A stretch of 48,607 nt of DNA. It comes from Woeseiaceae bacterium (GTDB lineage: Bacteria > Pseudomonadota > Gammaproteobacteria > Steroidobacterales > Woeseiaceae). The stretch is from contig JASJBG010000011.1 of NCBI GenBank assembly GCA_030066625.1, forward strand, positions 1 through 48,607, given 5' to 3'. The translations under genes and the position numbers were made by a program. Below, piece by piece: positions 34,159 to 42,265 of the stretch (its first letter is position 1; the number at the start of each line of letters is the position of its first letter). Under the pieces are notes generated by a model. It ran no database searches. It saw only the letters and a program-made list of their open reading frames with translations, and was not told where the DNA came from.

Positions 34159-34240
34159 ATCGCATATCGATTGGCTTTCACAGGTGGAATAATTTTTGGT
34201 TCTTTGACGGTCCGCAGCCGATGCGCGATCCTCGACGGCG

Positions 34241-34624
34241 ATGCCACGTCCGCCGACGATACCCAGCCTGTTTGCCCCGGATCTCGCCGAGACCGTGCGC
34301 TACTACACCGAGGTGCTCGGCTTCACGCAGAGCGGCTCATACCGGGACGACGACGTGGAGATCTGGGCCGAAGTCACCCTCGGCGACGCCCGGCTCTGGT
34401 TCTTCTCGGGTGCACTCGATGCACAGCCGGGTCCGGTCTTGAGCGGCCTCGTCTATGTCTTTGTTGACGACGTCGACCAAGTCGCAAGCAGGCTTCAGGA
34501 CAAGGTCGGCTTCGAGTGGGGACCCGAGACCCAGGACTACGGGCTCCGCGAACTCGGCATCCGCGACCTCAACGGTTACTACCTCGTATTCGCTGCGGAT
34601 GAGGCGGATGCCGAGCTGACATAA
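34241..34624 (+). CDS. VOC/glyoxalase-like protein
   Basis: A 127-residue protein with two beta-alpha-beta-beta-beta modules: SLFAPDLAETVRYYTEVLGF (9-28) and LVYVFVDDVDQVASRL (about 70-85), ending IRDLNGYYLVFA. Metal-ligand positions are partly kept (E in the YYLVFA region is missing), so it may be a binding protein rather than an enzyme. Paralogues act in bleomycin resistance, glyoxal metabolism or ring cleavage. It stands alone. Confidence 0.82.
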   Translation: MPRPPTIPSLFAPDLAETVRYYTEVLGFTQSGSYRDDDVEIWAEVTLGDARLWFFSGALDAQPGPVLSGLVYVFVDDVDQVASRLQDKVGFEWGPETQDYGLRELGIRDLNGYYLVFAADEADAELT

Positions 34625-34677
34625 GTACCCTGACAGCCATTGCCCGGTGCTGCGTTGCGGTGACCGGCCCGAAACAT

Positions 34678-34706
34678 TTGCGGCTTTCCCGCGGCCGGCC
34701 CACAAT
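34678..34706 (+). promoter_or_regulatory. Promoter of the 60-residue membrane protein
   Basis: TTGCGG (34678-34683) and CACAAT (34701-34706) with a 17-bp spacer. Start near 34713, then AAAGGG as SD and ATG at 34728. Confidence 0.5.
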
Positions 34707-34727
34707 GATCGAAAAAAGGGCCGCACA

Positions 34728-34910
34728 ATGACAAAAACAACCGTGCTCGGATCGATTTACCTGTTGCTCCTGTTCGCATTCGCCGTCGGCGTCGAGTCGC
34801 TCGCGCGCGGTGACTGCAGCGACTGGGTAATGAGCTGCCCCGGCGAGAAGCAAGCAATGGTGCGACCGAAGGACCAGCCGGCCCTGCCCGGCGACAGCGA
34901 AGAACGCTGA
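34728..34910 (+). CDS. Small exported or single-pass protein, 60 residues
   Basis: A hydrophobic N-terminal segment (about 6-24) followed by a short hydrophilic tail with two cysteines (DCSDWVMSC). The tail could form a disulfide in the periplasm. I know no family. A promoter, an SD (AAAGGG 8 bases upstream) and good codon use support it as a real gene. Its stop lies 7 bases before the proposed CTG start of the GNAT gene, so the two may be cotranscribed. Confidence 0.55.
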   Translation: MTKTTVLGSIYLLLLFAFAVGVESLARGDCSDWVMSCPGEKQAMVRPKDQPALPGDSEER

Positions 34911-34917
34911 GGTCCAT

Positions 34918-35424
34918 CTGTCTGTCGAGATTCGAGACGAGGATCCCGCCGACGCTCAAGCGATACGGTCGGTTACCGAGCGCGCGTTCCGGGACATGCC
35001 TTACGCGGGTGGCGACGAGCAGGACATCGTCGACCGGCTGCGCTCCGTCGACGCGCTGACGGTGTCCCTCGTTGCCGTGGTCGACGACGAGCTTGTCGGC
35101 CACGTCGCATTCTCACCGGCCAAGTCCGCCGATGCGACCGGGCCATGGTTCACACTCGGACCGGTTTCAGTCTTGCCGGGGCACCAACGCCGCGGCATCG
35201 GCTCGGCACTGATAAGGGCCGGCCTCGCGCGCATAGAGGCCGCAGGCGCGGCCGGCTGCATCCTTACCGGCAACCCGGACTACTACCGGCGCTTCGGCTT
35301 TGAGCTGTCGCCGGCGAACGCGCCGCAGCAGGATTACGCGGAGTTCTTCATGATCAGGTCGTTCACGCTCGCGCGGCCGAAGGGTGCACTGCGGTTTCAC
35401 AGGGCATTCTATGGCGATCTGTGA
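34918..35424 (+). CDS. GNAT N-acetyltransferase, apparent CTG start
   Basis: A 168-residue acetyltransferase like those of the YhbS type. The N-terminal motif VEIRDEDPADAQAIRSVTERAF lies upstream of the first ATG (34996), so the real start must be earlier; CTG at 34918 with GAGG 5-6 bases upstream is the only workable one. Acetyl-CoA motif A is LPGHQRRGIGSALIRAGL (residues about 86-103). YYRRFGFE is the typical end. Substrate unknown. Annotating from 34996 would cut off beta-1 and alpha-1 of the fold. Confidence 0.82.
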   Translation: MSVEIRDEDPADAQAIRSVTERAFRDMPYAGGDEQDIVDRLRSVDALTVSLVAVVDDELVGHVAFSPAKSADATGPWFTLGPVSVLPGHQRRGIGSALIRAGLARIEAAGAAGCILTGNPDYYRRFGFELSPANAPQQDYAEFFMIRSFTLARPKGALRFHRAFYGDL

Positions 35425-35436
35425 CGACGGTTGCTT

Positions 35437-35442
35437 TAGACT
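35437..35442 (+). promoter_or_regulatory. Putative -10 (TAGACT) of the four-helix membrane protein gene
   Basis: TAGACT precedes a short hairpin (CTTCGG/CCGAAG) and an SD-like AAAAGGTGA before ATG at 35473. Expected start near 35449. Confidence 0.35.
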
Positions 35443-35472
35443 TCGGGGCCGAAGCATCCGAAAAGGTGATTT

Positions 35473-35931
35473 ATGAGTACGCCGGCAATCGATCTGAACG
35501 AAACGGCGCCTTTGTCCGAAGGGCAGCGGCTGTTTCTGTTGTATTTCACGGCGATTCTCATTGATCTTGTCGTCCTGAACTTGTTCGCTGAGTACTGGCA
35601 GCACGTTACCGTCGACTCGTTTACGGTATCGATGCTTGCTGCTGCGCTACTGCAGGTACTGCTCAAATTGACACTCGCGATTGAGCATAGGGTGGCTGAC
35701 TATTTCAACGCGCGACCCGGGAAGACCGCCAGGGTGCTGCGTTTCTTTTGTGCCTGGCTGATACTGTTCGCCTCGAAATTCGTGATCCTCGCGGCGCTCG
35801 ACATCGTATTCGGCGGCAGCGTCGAATTCGATGGTCCGCTGCACGGTATCGTGGCGCTCATAGCCGTGCTTATCGTGATGGTCGCCGCCGAGGAGGGTGT
35901 TCTGCGCCTGTACCGATCGCTCGGCGACTGA
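35473..35931 (+). CDS. Four-helix inner-membrane protein of unknown function
   Basis: A 152-residue protein with hydrophobic helices at about 20-40, 50-67, 88-108 and 120-140, and basic loop HRVADYFNARPGKTARVLR between 2 and 3. I do not recognise a family. ATG at 35473 has AAAAGGTGA upstream. Stand-alone gene between the GNAT and RDD genes. Confidence 0.7.
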   Translation: MSTPAIDLNETAPLSEGQRLFLLYFTAILIDLVVLNLFAEYWQHVTVDSFTVSMLAAALLQVLLKLTLAIEHRVADYFNARPGKTARVLRFFCAWLILFASKFVILAALDIVFGGSVEFDGPLHGIVALIAVLIVMVAAEEGVLRLYRSLGD

Positions 35932-36098
35932 CATCACCCGGTACGCCGCTAATGGTCTCATGCTCATCCTGCAGGTACCGGACCGACAGGTCGGATACGT
36001 TCATCCCCCGGTTTCTGGGTGTGATGCCCGGCATCTGAAGAGAGCGGGGTGGGGCGCGGATACGTCGGGCTGCGGCGTCGGGCTGTGACACGCGTACT
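35932..36098. other. Intergenic stretch without a supported gene
   Basis: About 170 bases of GC-rich sequence. It contains a small palindrome (CCGAC-AG-GTCGG at 35983-35994). Nothing else is identifiable. Confidence 0.5.
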
Positions 36099-36125
36099 TT
36101 GATTGTGTACGAGTTTCGTTACACT
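36099..36125 (+). promoter_or_regulatory. Promoter predicted to give a leaderless RDD mRNA
   Basis: TTGATT (36099-36104) and TACACT (36120-36125), 15 bp apart. The -10 ends six bases before the ATG at 36132, so transcription should begin on the A of the ATG. No SD is present. Confidence 0.5.
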
Positions 36126-36131
36126 AACTCA

Positions 36132-36851
36132 ATGCACGATCGCCTGAACATTCCCAGCGTCACCGGGACCGATCTCGAGTTCGACATCGCCGGACCCGGC
36201 GGCCGCGCGTATGCCTTCATTATCGACTGGCACATTCGCTTCGTACTGGCGACGGCCTGGTACTTGCTCGTGCTGCTGTTTTACCAGGGAACGACGACCT
36301 GGTTCGATGTGGAAGTGTCCTCGCTCACCACGTTCTTCTGGCTTGCGGGCCTGCCCGCGATGCTCATCTATTTTCTATATCACCCGGTGCTCGAGATCGT
36401 CATGGACGGACGAACGCCGGGCAAGCGAATCGCGGGCGTGCGTATCGTGACCCGGGACGGACAAAGTCCGGACGTCGTCGCACACCTGATCCGCAATGCA
36501 TTCCGCCTCGTCGACAGCCTGCCTTCGGCGTACCTCATCGGTTTGCTGACGACCGTGTTTACGGCCAACAACGTCCGCTTCGGCGACCTCGCCGCGGGGA
36601 CCCTGCTGATCTATGATGCAGCGGACGAGAAGAAGGTGCTGAAGGACGTCGAGTTCGGCTTCGGCAGGCAGCTCGGACTCCGCGAGGCCGAGCTGGTTCG
36701 CGAACTTGTCGAGCGCTGGGACTCGCTCAATGAGCATTCCCGCCACGACCTGGGCAGCAAGCTGCTCAAGCAGCTCGATGCGGACGCGCAGCCAGCCATT
36801 AACGACGACCGGCTGTACGCGCAGCTGAAGGCGCACCTCAAGGAGGCGTAA
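36132..36851 (+). CDS. RDD-family membrane protein
   Basis: A 239-residue protein with the family's Arg-Asp-Asp region visible as AYAFIIDWHIRF (about 24-35), the second signature DGRTPGKRIAGVRIV (about 90-104) and three membrane helices (about 30-50, 62-85, 125-145). A cytoplasmic tail of about 90 residues follows. RDD proteins recur beside SpoIIM/MoxR/DUF58 genes. It is followed by spoIIM with a shared AGGAGG, so cotranscribed. Transport of ions or solutes has been suggested for the family. Confidence 0.88.
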   Translation: MHDRLNIPSVTGTDLEFDIAGPGGRAYAFIIDWHIRFVLATAWYLLVLLFYQGTTTWFDVEVSSLTTFFWLAGLPAMLIYFLYHPVLEIVMDGRTPGKRIAGVRIVTRDGQSPDVVAHLIRNAFRLVDSLPSAYLIGLLTTVFTANNVRFGDLAAGTLLIYDAADEKKVLKDVEFGFGRQLGLREAELVRELVERWDSLNEHSRHDLGSKLLKQLDADAQPAINDDRLYAQLKAHLKEA

Positions 36852-36852
36852 C

Positions 36853-37854
36853 TTGGCAACACCCGAGTCCTGGGCCGGGGACAAGCTGCCGGAGTGGCGT
36901 GAATCGGCCGAACGGCTGACTCGCATCGAAAAAAGCAAGCATTCGAGCCGTGACGACCTGCTGAAGGCTGTTCACAGCTATGGGGAGATCGCGCGCGACC
37001 TCACGGTAGCCGAGCGTCTGTCGCCGGGCGGCAAGCTGACGCGATTCCTGAAACAGCTCTACGCGCGCTACCACCGCGCGCTGCACAAGAAACCCGGCAC
37101 GGCGCGACAGTCGTTCAAGAACCTCTTTCTGAACGAGATCGTCGACATCACGTGGGATCTGCGCGAACAGATATTCTGGGTGACGGCGCTGTTCGTCGCA
37201 TCGCTGCTCGCCGGCTGGTGGCTCATCTCCACCTACCCGGAGCTGGCAGCGCTGCTGGCCTCGGAGCAGATGATCAACGGTGCGGCGCGCGGCGAACTGT
37301 GGACCGATGACCTGCTTAACGTCGTGCCATCGTCGGTACTGGCCGTACAGATCCTGACCAACAACATCATAGTGTCGCTGTTCGCGGCGACCCTCGGCGT
37401 CTTTTACGGCCTCGGTACGATCTACATCATGGGGCTCAACGGCCTCATGATCGGCGGGATCTTCGCGATGGTGGCGCAGTACCAGCTCGCGGGCCGACTG
37501 TTCGAGTTCGTCATTGCCCACGGTGTCGTCGAGCTCAGTGTCATCTGTATCGCCGGTGCGGTGGGTGTATCGTTGGGGGCGTCGATCGCGCGGCCCGGCA
37601 ACCAGACACGTGCCCGGTCGTTCCAGCAGGCGAGCACGCGCGCGGCAAAGCTGGTCTTCGTCTGTGCGCTGTTCCTCGTCGGCGCCGGCATCATCGAAGG
37701 CTACGTATCACCGAGTGACGCTTACCCGTTCGCTTTCAAGGTATTCGTCGGTATCGTCTATTTCCTGTTATTCGCGGCCGTGCTCGGAGGCGTGCCCAGG
37801 CGCCTGCTCGCGGCGCGCCGGGCGAACGGCGTCAGATCAGGTGCCGCGCCTTGA
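36853..37854 (+). CDS. SpoIIM-like (DUF95) membrane protein
   Basis: A 333-residue protein. A helical cytoplasmic part (about 1-95), then the SpoIIM domain with helices at about 108-128, 170-195, 200-225 and 265-325. FAATLGVFYGLGTIYIMGLNGLMIGGIF and the EIAxxxIA-like AHGVVELSVICIAGAVGV are the family's central motifs. TTG at 36853 has AGGAGG 6 bases upstream. In spore formers SpoIIM joins peptidoglycan-remodelling complexes; non-spore-formers have it in MoxR clusters. Its 3' end overlaps the convergent DUF58 gene by 23 bases. Confidence 0.87.
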   Translation: MATPESWAGDKLPEWRESAERLTRIEKSKHSSRDDLLKAVHSYGEIARDLTVAERLSPGGKLTRFLKQLYARYHRALHKKPGTARQSFKNLFLNEIVDITWDLREQIFWVTALFVASLLAGWWLISTYPELAALLASEQMINGAARGELWTDDLLNVVPSSVLAVQILTNNIIVSLFAATLGVFYGLGTIYIMGLNGLMIGGIFAMVAQYQLAGRLFEFVIAHGVVELSVICIAGAVGVSLGASIARPGNQTRARSFQQASTRAAKLVFVCALFLVGAGIIEGYVSPSDAYPFAFKVFVGIVYFLLFAAVLGGVPRRLLAARRANGVRSGAAP

Positions 37855-39124
37855 GGCGGTCGTAAAGCCCCATTACCCGGCTATCGAGCACGCTCGGCCG
37901 TGAAGTCACGGTGTACGCACCCATGCGCGTCAAGACTGCGGCATTGGCCTGCAGGTCGCGCCGGTATTCCTGTGCGGCGAGGCTCCGGTAAGGATCGAAC
38001 CAGTCGTCGGCGTCGCGGTCCGCGAGCGCCGAAACCTCTTCGCTCATCGTACCCACGACGATCGGCAGGTGCTTCGGTGACAGCGCCGATACGAAGCGCT
38101 TGAGTGCCGGGTTTGCACCGCGGTCGTAGAGGCTCGTCAGCAGAATGACGAGGCTGCGATGCCGGGCGAGTGTGCGCACCTTGAGTGCTGCCTGCGTCAG
38201 GTCCGATTCGGTCAGCCGGGGTTCGAGATCCGTCAGCGCCGCGCGAATGCCGCGGACGCCCTTGATGCCGCGCTGTGGCTGCACGGCCTCGTGAATGCGA
38301 TCGGAGAACACGACGAGCCCGACCCGGTCTTCGGCGACAGCCGCGTATTCGGCGAAGCGCGCGGCAAGGTTCACGTAGTGCGATACCTGTGCCATACCGT
38401 CCATTTCGAGTCGGCTGGTGCGGCCTGCATCGAGGCACAGGATGATCTCCAGGTGCTGGTCCTCGCCGAACACGCGCGTGATGAGGTCGCCGCTGCGCGC
38501 CGTTGCTTTCCAGTCGATCGAACTGGGCGCGTCGCCACGGCGGTAGGGACGCAGGTGGTGGAGCTCCATGCCGCTGCCCACCTGGGTACGCGATTCGGTG
38601 CCGATGTCGCTCGAGGCGAGCTGCGTGCCGCGATTGCCGAGCGTGTCGGGGATGATGCGCAGCTCCTCATCGAGCTTCAGCTTTAGCGACCATCGGGCGA
38701 GACCGAGCGGACCCGTGAGCATCGCCGGCAGCGTTCCCCACGTCGTCCTCCCGAGGCGCACCGCCTGCGCGGGCACGCGATCGACCGTGGTCCCGGGCGG
38801 CAGCATCACCCTGCGGTTGTCGATGCTGCCGGAGAGGCCATCGGGGAGCGCCGGCGCATACCGGAGCTCGAGTACCCGGCCGCCGGCGTTCGTGAATGCA
38901 AGCCCCGCGTCGATGCGGCGACCCAGGTAGAGTGGTGCATCGTCATCGAGTGCCACGGCAGGGCGGTTGCGCTGCACGATGACCCATTCGTAGATGAGTC
39001 CGAACAGGAATAGCGCGGCGCCAATTTTCCACGCGGCCTGTAACACGTCGGGATTCCACGTGCTGACGATGCCGATCGCGGCGATCAGCGCGGCAAGTGC
39101 GACGGCTCGGGGCGACAGGCTCAT
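37832..39124 (-). CDS. DUF58 domain protein (VWA-like)
   Basis: A 430-residue membrane-anchored protein. Two helices near the N-terminus (about 6-24, 30-47), an immunoglobulin-like region (about 60-150), then DUF58 (about 195-240): LRPYRRGDAPSSIDWKATAR. The following segment has a von Willebrand A fold with DAGRTS and later VILLTSL as MIDAS-like positions. DUF58 proteins act with MoxR ATPases. The gene is 13 bases downstream of moxR. Role: probably an adaptor for the MoxR chaperone. Confidence 0.9.
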   Translation of the reverse strand: MSLSPRAVALAALIAAIGIVSTWNPDVLQAAWKIGAALFLFGLIYEWVIVQRNRPAVALDDDAPLYLGRRIDAGLAFTNAGGRVLELRYAPALPDGLSGSIDNRRVMLPPGTTVDRVPAQAVRLGRTTWGTLPAMLTGPLGLARWSLKLKLDEELRIIPDTLGNRGTQLASSDIGTESRTQVGSGMELHHLRPYRRGDAPSSIDWKATARSGDLITRVFGEDQHLEIILCLDAGRTSRLEMDGMAQVSHYVNLAARFAEYAAVAEDRVGLVVFSDRIHEAVQPQRGIKGVRGIRAALTDLEPRLTESDLTQAALKVRTLARHRSLVILLTSLYDRGANPALKRFVSALSPKHLPIVVGTMSEEVSALADRDADDWFDPYRSLAAQEYRRDLQANAAVLTRMGAYTVTSRPSVLDSRVMGLYDRLKARHLI

Positions 39125-39137
39125 TCGAGTCCGGGGC

Positions 39138-40079
39138 TCAGAGGTTCACCGGGACGGCGTCGACGATGCGCCGGACTTCGTCGTCGGCGCTCAGGCCGTC
39201 GAGAGCGGCCTCGGGCGTCAATACGATCCGGTGCGGCAGCACCCACGGGGCACTGGCCTTGACGTCATCGGGGACGACATACTCGCCACCGCGGAGAGCG
39301 GCCTCGATGCGCGCACAGCGCACGAGCGCAAGTACGCCGCGAGTCGACAGGCCCAGCTGGATCTTCTCGCTCTGCCGGGTCGCCGTAGCGAGATCGATGC
39401 AATAGGCGATCAGTTCGTCGCCCAGGTGCACGTTGCCAATCACGCTGCGGGCCTCGGCGAGCGCGGCCGCTGGCAGCGTGGTGTCGGCAGCCGCCGGTCG
39501 CGCGGACGGCAGGTCGTACGCGCGCAGGACGCGCATTTCCGCGTCGCGAGCGGGGTAATCCATTGGCACGCGAATCAGGAACCGGTCGAGCTGTGATTCG
39601 GGCAGCGGGTAGGTTCCCTCGAACTCGTGAGGATTCTGCGTGGCGAGTACCAGGAAATCGTCAGCGAGCTTGAACTTCTCGCGATCGATGCTGACCTGGC
39701 GTTCCTCCATCGCCTCGAGCAGCGCTGACTGCGTCTTCGGGCCGGCGCGATTGACCTCGTCCATGAGCACGACGTCCGCGAACAGCGGTCCGCGGTGAAA
39801 GTTGAACTGGCCTTGCTGGGTATCGAAGACGTGGACACCGATGATATCGCTCGGCATCAGGTCGGCGGTTCCCTGGATGCGCTTGAATTCGCTACCTAGA
39901 ACCTGGCTCAGGGTACGTGCGAGCAAGGTCTTGCCGAGCCCCGGCGCGCCTTCGAGCAGCACGTGACCGCGGGCGATGAGCGCAACGGCAAGTGCGTGGA
40001 TGACATGCTCTACGCCGAAGACGGTTTTGCCGAGGGTCGCCTTCAGGGTCTGTTCGAACTCTACTGCCTTGTTGGTCAT
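39138..40079 (-). CDS. MoxR-family AAA+ ATPase
   Basis: A 313-residue chaperone-like ATPase. Walker A LEGAPGLGKTLLA (about 38-50), Walker B VVLMDEVNRAGP (about 104-115), sensor 1 LVLATQNPHEFEGTYPLPESQLDRF (about 145-169) and sensor 2 in GLSTRGVLAL. MoxR proteins remodel VWA-domain partners to activate enzymes or membrane complexes. It is 3 bases after the DUF4350 gene and before DUF58. Central energy-using part of this cluster. Confidence 0.94.
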   Translation of the reverse strand: MTNKAVEFEQTLKATLGKTVFGVEHVIHALAVALIARGHVLLEGAPGLGKTLLARTLSQVLGSEFKRIQGTADLMPSDIIGVHVFDTQQGQFNFHRGPLFADVVLMDEVNRAGPKTQSALLEAMEERQVSIDREKFKLADDFLVLATQNPHEFEGTYPLPESQLDRFLIRVPMDYPARDAEMRVLRAYDLPSARPAAADTTLPAAALAEARSVIGNVHLGDELIAYCIDLATATRQSEKIQLGLSTRGVLALVRCARIEAALRGGEYVVPDDVKASAPWVLPHRIVLTPEAALDGLSADDEVRRIVDAVPVNL

Positions 40080-40082
40080 TGC

Positions 40083-41345
40083 CTATCCTATTGCCTGTCT
40101 TGCACGGTTAATCGTGTTGTGAATGTCGACGAGGTCGAGAGCGCGGCCAGTCGAGAGGCGCGCGTGCTGGCGCTTGAGCCGGCCGAGCAGCTTGGGGTCG
40201 AGCGTACGCAGTCCGTCCAGCTCGGACCAGACGGGTTCGCCGTTTGTCGGCAGGTGCAGGTGCCGGCGCACGTCGTTGAACCAGGACCGGAACAACCACA
40301 ACCCGGCGTCGGTCTTGCTCGAGTTGTTACTGATGAAGCCGCCGACGGCCTGGACGAAATCGGTCTGCCGAAGGGCGAGGGTTTCGGCCCGCGGATTCAA
40401 GAGGCGATTGCTCGAGCCGACGACGTAGAGCAGCCAGAAGCCGATTACGAACCAGATGGTCGTGTGCAGGCGACTGTCGGAGTAGAACGCGTCCGGGTCG
40501 TACAGCGCCGACAGCCCCTGGTGCATATCGTCGAATACGAAGCGGCCGTCCGGGCCCAGGTGATGCGCAACCACGTTGGCGATGAAGCGCCGGTTGTCCG
40601 CGCGCGCTATTGCCCGGTTCGTGAACATCGTGCCGCTGCCAACGATGATCGTCTGGCCGTCGCCGGTTTTGCGCTGCCAGATGAGCGGCGTGCCGGTGAG
40701 CGGGATCGTCGCGAGTTCGAGAATCAGGTCGCCGTTGTTGTACGCATCCGGGACCCAGATCGATGTCACCATGTCGGATTCGGCCGCCATGCGCTCGATG
40801 CCTTCGACCAATGGGTGGCCTTCACGAGGCTCGACGGCGTAGCGCTCTGCGTCCGGATCGTCATCGAAGAGGCTCAACAGGGGGCTCCGATAATCGTCGC
40901 CGTCCTCGTTGATTGCGCGGAAATAGGTGTCGGCCACGCTGCCCAGGTCGTCGATCAGGCGCGATGGCACGGCGGTGCTCCAGTCGGACGTATCGTTGAG
41001 CGCGGCCATGATCAGCAGCGTGTTTCCGGCCTGCACCCAGCTCTTGAGTTCGGCGACCTCGGCTTCGCGGGGCGGCCGATAGTAGGGCAGGGCGACGAGC
41101 AGTACGTTGCCCGTCGCGGCAGGCAGTTCCGGATGTGCCGCGAGCTCGGGATAGCGCTCGCGCAGGCTCAGCGTGGCGACGCCTTCGCCGTCCAGCCAGG
41201 TCTTGAGCGCGAAAAGGCCGTTGCTGGCGACTTCCGTGGTAACGGGGCGGGCCGGTTCGGGTACTTCCTGCTCGGCGAAGAACAGCCCGTAGATGACAAC
41301 GAGCGCAAGCAGCGCACCGGCCAGCGTGACGAGACGGTCGCGCAT
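40083..41345 (-). CDS. DUF4350 domain membrane protein
   Basis: A 420-residue protein with an N-terminal helix (about 7-26), DUF4350 domain (about 40-330) containing ARPVTTEVASNGLFALKTWLDG and periplasmic strands, then a second helix (about 306-325, WFVIGFWLLYVVGSSNRL) and a cytoplasmic tail. It resembles GATase-like or ABC-2 accessory domains of unknown function. Stop-start with DUF4129 overlaps by one base. Belongs to the MoxR cluster. Confidence 0.88.
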   Translation of the reverse strand: MRDRLVTLAGALLALVVIYGLFFAEQEVPEPARPVTTEVASNGLFALKTWLDGEGVATLSLRERYPELAAHPELPAATGNVLLVALPYYRPPREAEVAELKSWVQAGNTLLIMAALNDTSDWSTAVPSRLIDDLGSVADTYFRAINEDGDDYRSPLLSLFDDDPDAERYAVEPREGHPLVEGIERMAAESDMVTSIWVPDAYNNGDLILELATIPLTGTPLIWQRKTGDGQTIIVGSGTMFTNRAIARADNRRFIANVVAHHLGPDGRFVFDDMHQGLSALYDPDAFYSDSRLHTTIWFVIGFWLLYVVGSSNRLLNPRAETLALRQTDFVQAVGGFISNNSSKTDAGLWLFRSWFNDVRRHLHLPTNGEPVWSELDGLRTLDPKLLGRLKRQHARLSTGRALDLVDIHNTINRARQAIG

Positions 41346-42265
41346 TATCGACGCTTCAGCCGCTCGAGGAGCGACGAGCCCTGGCGCAGCGCCTCGTCGA
41401 CCTCGTCAGCCTTCGGCACGCCGCCACCATAGCGTGCACGCTCGGCAGAGCGTGAGACGACGACCAATGATGCCCGCTGCTCCTCGGCCAGGCCGGCCGG
41501 AGTCAGCGCAAGTTCGCGGTGCGTCGCGGCAGGCTGGTGTGTCAGCATGGCGAGGGCTTCGAGCCGCTGCACGATAAGCCGCAGCATGATCGTCGGCTTG
41601 TCTCGCAGCTCGGCTGCGTCGAGATCCGCGAGCGTCAGCATGACCGGTCCGGCGGCGCCGTAGCCGCCCATGCCGGCCTGCGCTGCCCGCTCACGCGCAT
41701 AGCTCGAGCGCGCCGCGCGAATCTCGATCACGATAACGGCTATCGCGCCGATGATGATCAGCACCGCCAGGACATAGAAGGTGTACTGCAGCGCGGTCTG
41801 GGGGATCTTGATCTTCGACAGCCACTCGTCGAGCCACTGCGGCGTTTCGCCCTCATCGTCACCGAAGATCTCCTTGAGCCAGTCTGTGAACCGCTGCCAC
41901 GCTGACTTCTCTTCCTCGACGCGCGATGGATTATCGAGTTCGTCGACAATCGCATCGAGCGATGCCGTGCCGATGATCCCAGTATCGGGGCCGCTGTCGA
42001 CGTAGTACGCGTCGAAGAAATCGAGCTGTGTGGTTTTGAAAGGCGTCAGCGCTTCCGACCAGTTGGCCGGCATCGTGTCCGCCAGGGGATGCGCGTCGAC
42101 AATCGCGAGGACTTCGGGGCACGCGTCGGCAACCGCGTCGAACTGCCACTCGTCGTCCTTGCCCTCGGCGCAGGCGGCAATCTGGGTGCTGACGTCGGCG
42201 AGTGCCGACGCCGAAAACAGGGTGAGCAGCGAAAGCGTTACGAGTCGCGCCGCGGTCTCGCTCAC
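41345..42265 (-). CDS. DUF4129 domain membrane protein
   Basis: A 306-residue exported protein: signal peptide (about 1-23, ending ALADV), periplasmic domain, then a helix (about 158-180) and a cytoplasmic DUF4129 (about 225-290) with TLADLDAAELRDKPTIMLRL. DUF4129 proteins often sit beside transglutaminases and MoxR/DUF58. The gene overlaps neighbours by 4 and 1 bases, showing a coupled operon. Function unknown. Confidence 0.85.
   Translation of the reverse strand: MSETAARLVTLSLLTLFSASALADVSTQIAACAEGKDDEWQFDAVADACPEVLAIVDAHPLADTMPANWSEALTPFKTTQLDFFDAYYVDSGPDTGIIGTASLDAIVDELDNPSRVEEEKSAWQRFTDWLKEIFGDDEGETPQWLDEWLSKIKIPQTALQYTFYVLAVLIIIGAIAVIVIEIRAARSSYARERAAQAGMGGYGAAGPVMLTLADLDAAELRDKPTIMLRLIVQRLEALAMLTHQPAATHRELALTPAGLAEEQRASLVVVSRSAERARYGGGVPKADEVDEALRQGSSLLERLKRR

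Noticed and set aside
32327-34159. 610-codon open frame antisense to the DUF5916 gene
   Set aside because: Its composition (Val/Asp/Arg-rich, no domain) is that of a shadow frame; DUF5916 on the minus strand is strongly supported.
35983-35994. Short palindrome CCGAC-AG-GTCGG before the RDD gene
   Set aside because: Arms of 5 bp are expected by chance in this GC-rich sequence and it lies over 100 bases from the proposed promoter.
39963-41432. 489-codon open frame antisense to the MoxR and DUF4350 genes
   Set aside because: No recognisable domain; the minus strand has Walker motifs and conserved operon order.
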